Assembly: GCA_963666865.1 (NCBI GenBank) | Contig: OY763072.1 | Coordinates: forward strand, 620,001 to 684,000 | Length of the DNA: 64,000 nucleotides | Reading direction: 5' to 3' | From: Bin87 sp963666865 | GTDB lineage: Bacteria; Chloroflexota; Dehalococcoidia; Lucifugimonadales; UBA3495 | Part shown: piece after piece, positions 58,565 through 64,000 of the stretch | How positions within the stretch are numbered: position 1 is the first letter of the stretch | Layout of the letters: the number at the start of each line of letters is the position of its first letter | Notes under the pieces: generated by a model | What the model saw: only the letters and a program-made list of their open reading frames with translations | Databases searched by the model: none | Told to the model about the DNA's origin: nothing | Program-made: the position numbers and the translations under genes

Positions 58565-59059
58565 GTTCCGTCGCAGAGCTTTTCGGCAATCCGGTAACTC
58601 CGACGTTGGCAGGGTGGCGCGATGATCTCTTGGTCATCTGCCCGGCCCGGTTGCTGGACCGCCGGCAAATCTTCGTTGACTGCTTGCAGTTGCTGACGAA
58701 CCACGAGCCGGGCAACGAGTTGCACCTTATCGCCGGAACGCCAGCGGACGTTCGAGCACGTGAATCGAAAACTGGTCCTCGTAGTTCAGGACAAACTGCT
58801 GGAATACATGGAGCGAGAGTTTGATTTCAGCCACCTTACGGAACCGGCGACAGTAGGTGACGCCATGCACATACACGCCTACCAGGCGAACCCCCTTGAA
58901 CAAGGCTTTCGCTTGAATCTGTCCAGGCGGCTCAGCACTGATACTGACGGCATACGCGCTTGTCTGGGGTTGCAGGCGGATGCCAACCTTGAGCTTGACG
59001 ACATCATGCGAACCTTGGAAGCGAGGATGACTGACGCAACCGTTTTCGCTCCAGTGTAA
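58561..59059 (+). pseudogene. Partner gene of the methyltransferase, frameshifted; possible restriction endonuclease
   Basis: Two frames share one gene. Frame 1 (58561-58755) encodes MSSVAELFGNPVTPTLAGWR and then DDLLVICPARLLDRRQIFVD. Frame 2 (to 59059) encodes FEHVNRKLVLVVQDKLLEYM and then HIHAYQANPLEQGFRLNL. Joining needs one base removed near 58745. Coupling (ATGA) to a methyltransferase and the size of about 165 aa suggest a cognate restriction endonuclease, but I do not recognise the fold. Both genes of the pair are thus disrupted. Confidence 0.5.
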
Positions 59060-59121
59060 ATCGGCCACGCTACAATCTATCAGCCAATCTTAACATCAAA
59101 AACTTTGCGACGGAGGCCACC

Positions 59122-60210
59122 ATGCACGTCGGAACCGCCACCATCTTCCAGAATCCCGGCAAGTTCACCTCCGACTACTCTGTGTACCGGGACGAACTCC
59201 GCCTGGCCGACTTGGCCGAACCGTTGGGTTTCCAGTCCATCTGGGGCGTGGAGCACCACTTCACCGACTACACCATGTGCCCCGACGTGCTCCAGTTCCT
59301 CACCTACATGGCCGGCCGCACCACCGATTTGCAGTTGGGCAGCATGGTCTGCGTGCTGCCCTGGCACGACCCCGTACGCGTCGCTGAGCAGGTGTCCATG
59401 CTGGACAACCTCAGCGACGGACGCTTCGTCCTGGGCGTCGGGCGTGGGCTGGCCAAGGTGGAGTACGACGGCTTCCGCGTGGACATGAACGAGTCCCGCA
59501 CCCGCTTCATCGAGTCCGCCGAGTGCCTGCTGGCCGGCCTGGAAAGCGGCTTCTGCGAGTTCGACGGCGAGTACATCAAGCAGCCTCGGCGGGAAATCCG
59601 CCCCAACCCCTTCCGCAGCTTCAGGGACCGTACCTACGCCGCCGCCATCTCCCCGGAGAGCAGCCGCATCATGGCCCAACTGGGCGTCGGTATGCTGGTC
59701 ATCCCCCAGAAGCCCTGGGACGAAGTGGAGCGCGACCTGTCTAACTACCGCGCTGCCTGGCAAGAGAGCCATCCGCCGGCGGCGGACCGAACCAGCAACC
59801 CGCCGGCTCCGGTGGTGGCCTGCTGGACCTTCTGCCACGAGGACCCCGACCATGCCCGCGACATGGCCCGCCGCTACATCGGCGGCTACTGGCACACGGT
59901 GATGGATCACTACGAATTCAAGGCCGACCTGCACAAGGACATCAAGGGCTACGAATACTACGGCAAGGTCGCCGAGAAGATGTTCGACTACGGCGACGAC
60001 GAGGTAGTGGACTTCTTCGTCAACCTCCAGGTCTGGGGCACCCCCGAGCAGTGCTACGAAAAAATCCTGCAAATCCGCCAGCGCACCGGCCACGACACCT
60101 ATGTCGGCGTCTTCAGCTACGCCGCCATGCCCTACGAAGACGCCGAAGCCAGCATGCGCCTCTTCGCGGCGGAGGTCATGCCGGAACTCAAAGCCCTGCG
60201 GCAGGGCTGA
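59122..60210 (+). CDS. Luciferase-like flavin-dependent oxidoreductase
   Basis: The 362-aa LLM-class protein has GFQSIWGVEHHFTDYTMCPD, LQLGSMVCVLPWHDPVRVAE and SDGRFVLGVGRGLAKVEYDG. VWGTPEQCYEKILQIRQRTG is the C-terminal substrate-loop segment. It resembles the LuxA-like oxidoreductase group. GGAGG lies before the ATG. TACAAT at about 59072 is a candidate -10 box. A Uma2 gene follows on the same strand after 50 bases. Confidence 0.86.
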   Translation: MHVGTATIFQNPGKFTSDYSVYRDELRLADLAEPLGFQSIWGVEHHFTDYTMCPDVLQFLTYMAGRTTDLQLGSMVCVLPWHDPVRVAEQVSMLDNLSDGRFVLGVGRGLAKVEYDGFRVDMNESRTRFIESAECLLAGLESGFCEFDGEYIKQPRREIRPNPFRSFRDRTYAAAISPESSRIMAQLGVGMLVIPQKPWDEVERDLSNYRAAWQESHPPAADRTSNPPAPVVACWTFCHEDPDHARDMARRYIGGYWHTVMDHYEFKADLHKDIKGYEYYGKVAEKMFDYGDDEVVDFFVNLQVWGTPEQCYEKILQIRQRTGHDTYVGVFSYAAMPYEDAEASMRLFAAEVMPELKALRQG

Positions 60211-60260
60211 AACCTCTACCGACCACTTTGCTACAATGCGCGCAGGAAAGGGGGCAAGTT

Positions 60261-60812
60261 ATGGTCACGCAGACACAACAGGGGCCGTTCACCTACGCGG
60301 ACTACCAACAAACGCCTGATGATGTCCGCTACGAACTGATTGAGGGACATCTGATTATGGCGCCAGCCCCGACCCCAAGGCACCAACTGATTTCAGCTTA
60401 CTTCATGGCCTTTTTGGTGCCGTTTGTCAAGAGCAACGGGCTGGGTTGGATATTCTCCGCTCCGGTTGACGTGCATCTGTCCGATGTCAACTTGTTGCAG
60501 CCGGACATCCTTTTTATGTCCAACGAGCGGGTGCGCATTATCGGCGAGACCAACCTGCAGGGCGCACCCGATCTGGTAATTGAGATTGCCTCTACGCGCA
60601 CCCGTACCCTTGACCGAACCCGTAAGCGGGAGCTCTACGAGCAGTTCGGCGTGCTGGAATACTGGATGGCCGACCCTGTTGAGAAAACCGTTGAGCAACT
60701 GCGCCTGGAAAACGGCAAGTTCGTAACCACTGGCTACCACACTCGGACGGACACCCTTACCACGCCGCTGCTGCCGGGCCTGGTGATTGACCTCAACGAA
60801 GTTTTCGGCTAG
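60261..60812 (+). CDS. Uma2 family endonuclease-like protein
   Basis: The 183-aa protein is a typical short Uma2 (DUF820) member: FTYADYQQTPDDVRYELIEG, LIMAPAPTPRH, VNLLQPDILFMSNERV and GAPDLVIEIASTRTR with the conserved Asp/Glu. RELYEQFGVLEYWMADP is the Lys/Arg-Tyr helix. It lacks the N-terminal extension of the 43100/43798 pair. AAGGGGG lies before the ATG at 60261; TACAAT at about 60231 is a candidate -10. It ends two bases before the helicase ATG, so the two may be co-transcribed. Confidence 0.85.
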   Translation: MVTQTQQGPFTYADYQQTPDDVRYELIEGHLIMAPAPTPRHQLISAYFMAFLVPFVKSNGLGWIFSAPVDVHLSDVNLLQPDILFMSNERVRIIGETNLQGAPDLVIEIASTRTRTLDRTRKRELYEQFGVLEYWMADPVEKTVEQLRLENGKFVTTGYHTRTDTLTTPLLPGLVIDLNEVFG

Positions 60813-60814
60813 CG

Positions 60815-61250
60815 ATGCTCCAACTCCGCCCCTACCAGCAGGACCTGCTCCGCCGGGTGCAGGATAACCTGGCCGCCAACCCCAAAGCCCGCCTGATGCT
60901 CCAGCTGCCCACCGGCGGCGGCAAGACGGTCATCGCCGGCGCGCTGCTGGCTGACTGGCTGCAAAACGGACGCAAGGCCGTCTGGCTCACCCACCGCAAG
61001 GAGCTGGCCGAGCAAACCCGCCGGATGCTCACCGACGGCGGCGTTTCCGTCATCACCAACGTCAACTGGACCCCCGGCGAGGACGCCCCCGCCATGGCCG
61101 GCGGCACGGTCATCCTCATGGCCCAAACCGTGGGCCGCCGCGCCACTCGCCTCTCCAACCGTACTGCCAGCCTACCCCACCGTACTGCCAGCCTACCCCA
61201 CCGTACCACCCGCCTACCCCACCGTACCACCCGCCTACCCCACCGTCATT
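60815..61250 (+). pseudogene. DEAD/DEAH helicase, N-terminal part (interrupted by IS110)
   Basis: The N-terminal helicase lobe starts LQLRPYQQDLLRRVQDNLAA. MLQLPTGGGKTVIAGALLAD is Walker A, WLTHRKELAEQTRRML is motif Ia, and ILMAQTVGRRA follows. In-frame 21-base tandem units (61157-61250) then encode repeats such as HRTASLP and HRTTRLP. The IS110 element starts just after. The C-terminal part is at 62494-64000 in the same frame. In the undisturbed protein AQTVGRRA should join to the VWNRYHTNDLLVIDEAHHA segment more directly. The gene belongs to the SSL2/type I-III-like helicase group. Confidence 0.78.
61157..61250 (+). repeat. 21-bp tandem repeat array ending in a palindrome half
   Basis: Four 21-base units (61157, 61178, 61199, 61220) of the form CACCGTACTGCCAGCCTACC plus C or CACCGTACCACCCGCCTACC plus C are followed by the start of a fifth, CACCGTCATT (61241-61250). 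Twenty-one is a multiple of three, so the array keeps the helicase frame. The fifth unit is the left half of a CCGTCATTCCGG palindrome whose right half (CCGGACTTGATCCGGAATCC) lies at 62496, beyond the IS110 element. Confidence 0.85.
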
Positions 61251-61261
61251 TGTATGTTGCG

Positions 61262-61445
61262 CAAGCTGGGCAGATAGGCCAATCTGCTCAGCAGGTGTGA
61301 GGGGCGCGTCGACCGTCATTGGGCGGGTCAGGCCGCTGGACCTGACGGCGCCGATCCGGAGTAGGACACCCCTCACGCCACCAACTCTGTCCTCCGAACG
61401 GATACCGGGGCTTGGGGCCCGCATCAGCAAGTGGGGAGGACCGTG
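61262..61445 (+). ncRNA. Candidate IS110 bridge RNA
   Basis: The 5' non-coding region can fold as a short hairpin (GCAGAT 61270 / ATCTGC 61282) followed by two larger stem-loops. Loop 1 has outer stem GTGAGGGG (61297) / CCCCTCAC (61369) and inner stem GTCAGG / CCTGAC. Its left side holds ACCGTCATT (61312-61320), identical to the left flank; its right side holds TCCGGAGTA (61355-61363), the complement of the right flank TACTCCGGA. Loop 2 has outer stem TCCTCC (61390) / GGAGGA (61435). Its left side holds ACGGATAC (61398-61405), identical to the element's right end, and its right side holds CAAG (61428). This matches target- and donor-binding loops. Confidence 0.78.
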
Positions 61446-61485
61446 GCGCAATCATACCTACCGGCAAACAGGATGGGCAACAACA

Positions 61486-62454
61486 ATGAGTACAACGATG
61501 ACCCAGGTGGTGGTGGGGATTGACGTGGGCAAAACCGGCTTGGACGCATCGGTGGACGGTGGCGCGGTGCGGTCCTTCAGCAACGATGACGGTGGCATAT
61601 CGGAACTGGTGGCATGGGTGAGGTCCCAAGGGCCGGCGCTGGCGGTGTGCGAACCCACCGGCGGGTATGAGGGACCCATGGTGCAGGGTCTGCGCCGGTC
61701 GGGTGTGAGGGTGCAGTTGGTCCATCCGGTCAAGGTGAGAGCCTTTGCCCAGGCCAGCGGACGCCAGGCCAAGACTGATCGTATCGACGCGCAAGCGCTG
61801 TCCCACTACGGACGGGTTTTTACGGCGGCGGAAGAGTCGCCACCGGAGGCTGAGGATGAACCCCAGCGGGCCGAGGTGCAGTCGCTGCTGCGCCGGCGAC
61901 GGCAACTGGTCAATCAACGGATCCAGGAACTGAACCGGCTGGATCGGGCCTGGAACGCCCGAGCCCAGGCTTCCACCCGACGCCACATCGCCTGGCTGGA
62001 TGAAGAGATCGCCCGCCTCGACCAGGAATACCGGGAAGCATTGGGCAGCAGCGAGGTCCTGTCCCAGCAAGCCGAACTCTACCGCAGCGTCCCCGGCGTG
62101 GGGGAGTTGACTGCCGCCACCCTGGTGTCCCATCTGCCCGAGTTGGGCCGGGGCGACGGCAAGGGACTGTGCTCCCTGGTGGGTCTGGCGCCCTGGTCTC
62201 GGGACAGCGGTCAGCAGCGAGGCTACCGAGCCATTCGCGGCGGACGGGGCGAGGTGCGCCAGGCCCTGTACATGGCGGCGCTGTCCTCGGTGCGGGTGGA
62301 GGGCCCATTGCGGCGCTTTCACCAGGGACTGCGCCAGCGGGGCAAGGCGGGGAAGGTGGCCCTGGTGGCGGTGATGCGCAAGCTGCTGCTGCAACTCCAC
62401 GCCGTCGCTCGTCGGGGCACACCCTGGCAACCCTCCCACGCTAACGCTCCCTGA
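61486..62454 (+). CDS. IS110-family recombinase/transposase
   Basis: This 322-aa DEDD recombinase has QVVVGIDVGKTGLDASV (first Asp), LAVCEPTGGYEG (Glu) and AKTDRIDAQALS (two Asp) in the RuvC-like half. The C-terminal Tnp_20-type half has YRSVPGVGELTAATLV, LVGLAPWSRDSGQQRGYRAI with the expected catalytic Ser, and RQALYMAALS. I start it at ATG 61486 just after the non-coding region; the frame is open from 61297. It is intact. It should work with the bridge RNA encoded directly upstream. Confidence 0.92.
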   Translation: MSTTMTQVVVGIDVGKTGLDASVDGGAVRSFSNDDGGISELVAWVRSQGPALAVCEPTGGYEGPMVQGLRRSGVRVQLVHPVKVRAFAQASGRQAKTDRIDAQALSHYGRVFTAAEESPPEAEDEPQRAEVQSLLRRRRQLVNQRIQELNRLDRAWNARAQASTRRHIAWLDEEIARLDQEYREALGSSEVLSQQAELYRSVPGVGELTAATLVSHLPELGRGDGKGLCSLVGLAPWSRDSGQQRGYRAIRGGRGEVRQALYMAALSSVRVEGPLRRFHQGLRQRGKAGKVALVAVMRKLLLQLHAVARRGTPWQPSHANAP

Positions 62455-62493
62455 AACCAAAACCAGCCAAACCCTTGACATCCAACACGGATA

Positions 62494-64000
62494 CTCCGGA
62501 CTTGATCCGGAATCCAGAGGTGGGGTGTGGAACCGCTACCATACCAACGACCTGCTGGTAATCGACGAAGCCCACCACGCCGCCGCGCCCGGTTGGGAGC
62601 GAGCGATGCAACAGTGGCCCGGCCCCATCGTCGGCATGACGGCCACGCCCTGGCGATTGTCGGAAAAAGAAGGCTTCGACCACCTCTTTGACGACCTCCT
62701 CTGCGGCCCCCCGACCGCCGACTTGCAGGCCCTGGACACCCCCGCCCTATGCCAGGCCCAGGTGTTCATACCCCCGCCGGAGCAGCGCATCGCCGGCGGC
62801 GCCGTTGACCGCACCGGCGATTACACCGAAGCCGGCATCGAGCAGGCCAACCGCGACCGCCCCGACATAATGACCGCCGGCGCCCTGGCCTTCTGGCAAA
62901 AGCACGCCGCCGACTCCCTGAACAATCACCGTCCCACCATCGCCTACGCCGTGTCCGTTGACCACGCGCACAACCTGGCAGCCGTGTTCAACGAAGCCAA
63001 CATCCCGGCAGCGGTCATCCTCGGCGACACCAACCGCGAAGAACGCGACCAAGCCATCGCCGGTTTCCGCAACGGCCAAATCAAAGTCCTGGTCAACGTC
63101 ATCGTCGCCACCGAGGGCTTCGACCTGCCCGACGCCTCCTGCATCATCATCGCCCGCCCCACCATGAGCCTGGCCCTGTACCTCCAAATGGTAGGCCGTG
63201 GCCTCCGCCCCAAACCCCACGGCGGCGACTGCCTCATCCTCGACCTGGCCGCCAACGCCGTAACCCACGGCCTGCCCGAGGACTACCACGAATGGTCGCT
63301 GGAACCGCGCGGCGCACAGAAATCCGGCGGCAATGCTCCCGTTGTAGTGTGCCCGCAGTGTCAAACCGCGTCGCCGGCCGCGAGCCACAATTGCCGGAAA
63401 TGCGGCTATGCCTTCGGCAAAGACTGCCCCCGCTGCGGTCGGTGGCGTTCCCACAGACGATGGCGATACGAAATCCACTGCGGCGACGCGCACCAACTGG
63501 TTTGCGACCTATGCCACATAGACGCTCACATTCAAGCGCATTTGCCGGTTGCTCCACCGTTGGACGAGTGGGTTGACCTTTATGACCCGGAGGACGAAAT
63601 GACGCTCCCCACCGATGTTGATTTTGACGACGATCTGGCTAACCGGCTATCCGCCCTGTTCAAGGAGTTGCTGGGATCAGAGCGGCAGAGCATCATAGGA
63701 GCCAATGAGGCGCGGCGCAACGAACTACGTAGTCTGATTGAATGGCGGGAGTTGGTGTTGGGGGATGATGACGAGTTAGTCCGGCAGTTTGACGAATATA
63801 TCGCCGCTTTGCAGCAACGCCCCAACCGGATCCGGGAACTTCAAATGTTTGGTGATTGGCGGGACAAAATGCAATTAGAATTAGGCGAGTGGAAAAGCGA
63901 ACTGACCGAACTCGAAAGCCGCGCAGTTGACAAGCAGACGATTTTCGACAGTGCGCGTAACAAGGTAGTACACGTACTACAGCGTGAAGCAAAAGCCGTT
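62494..64000 (+). pseudogene. DEAD/DEAH helicase, C-terminal part (runs off the window)
   Basis: The frame is open from the IS110 right end to the window end. VWNRYHTNDLLVIDEAHHAA contains the DEAH motif II; GMTATPWRLSEKEGFDHLF is motif III. AAVILGDTNREERDQAIAGF, VLVNVIVATEGFDLPDASC and LYLQMVGRGLRPKPH are motifs IV-VI. A zinc-ribbon region follows (CPQCQ, CRKCGYAF, CPRCG). A Glu/Lys-rich helical region ends the window. It is in the same frame as 60815-61250 with the element removed. Without excision it has no native start. Zinc-ribbon SSL2-type helicases are common in DNA repair and defence loci. Confidence 0.8.

Larger units (their letters stand above)
61251..62493 (+). mobile_element. IS110-family insertion sequence, about 1243 bp
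   Basis: Ends are inferred from guide matching. The left end starts TGTATG at 61251 after target dinucleotide TT (61249-61250). The right end is ACGGATA (62487-62493) before dinucleotide CT (62494-62495). As usual for this family there are no terminal inverted repeats. A 235-base 5' non-coding region (61251-61485) precedes the transposase. The element sits inside a CCGTCATTCCGG palindrome within the helicase gene. Removing it with one dinucleotide leaves CAT TCC GGA CTT GAT in frame. Confidence 0.82.

Noticed and set aside
61157..61250. Possible CRISPR array
   Set aside because: The 21-base units are directly adjacent with no spacers, keep a codon frame and lead into a palindrome, so it is a simple tandem repeat.

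Overview
The window is a 64 kb fragment of high-GC bacterial chromosome. It starts inside mqnA and ends inside a helicase gene. The gene mix suggests Chloroflexota, perhaps a SAR202 or Dehalococcoidia-like lineage: several flavin/F420 luciferase-like oxidoreductases, type III CoA-transferases, an HpaB-type hydroxylase, a molybdenum hydroxylase, Uma2 nucleases, lipoprotein peptide-binding proteins with long low-complexity linkers, and futalosine-pathway menaquinone synthesis. This placement is an inference from families and composition. No rRNA or tRNA was seen.

Layout. 0-2.4 kb: mqnA, an MTHFR-family protein, DUF3467 and a hypothetical. 2.4-6.6 kb, minus strand: a broken small membrane gene, an unaccompanied molybdopterin hydroxylase subunit, a GIY-YIG protein and a NUDT6-like Nudix hydrolase. 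6.7-16.7 kb: three tandem paralogous peptide-binding lipoproteins, each behind a TTGACA/TACAAT promoter, then two Dpp-type permeases and a membrane-anchored beta-propeller; no ATPase subunit is present. 16.9-29.6 kb: tam, an epimerase, an unknown coiled-coil protein, a luciferase-like oxidoreductase, a PIN toxin pair, a double esterase, two nucleotidyltransferase-HEPN proteins and a GSAM-like aminotransferase. 29.6-34.2 kb, minus strand: HicBA, then MOSC, HpaB-like, double-ACT and histidine-decarboxylase-like genes. 35-41 kb: a Swt1-HEPN/TPR protein divergent from an MmeI-like restriction-modification gene broken by a frameshift and an ISAs1 element. 41-56 kb: acsA, two Uma2 genes, two MFS exporters, a coupled RusA/REase-HEPN/DUF2306 set, two CoA-transferases, a cyclase, HNH plus DUF3644, and HigBA. 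56-64 kb: two luciferase-like genes, a methyltransferase with an in-frame amber codon plus a frameshifted partner, a third Uma2 gene, and a helicase split by an IS110 element.

Two threads stand out. One is a dense, partly decayed set of defence and toxin-antitoxin genes: five HEPN-type proteins, three restriction or helicase loci broken by insertion, frameshift or stop codon, and HicBA, HigBA and PIN modules. The other is small palindromic repeats: a 100-bp two-hairpin element in three copies, and palindromes preceded or followed by 19-21 bp tandem units. The IS110 element sits in one of these palindromes.

The clearest result is in that IS110 element. Its 5' non-coding region folds into the two-loop layout expected of a bridge RNA. 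One loop carries a copy of the left flank and the complement of the right flank, and the other carries the element's own right end. The target and donor assignments can therefore be read from the sequence. Removing the element restores an open helicase reading frame.
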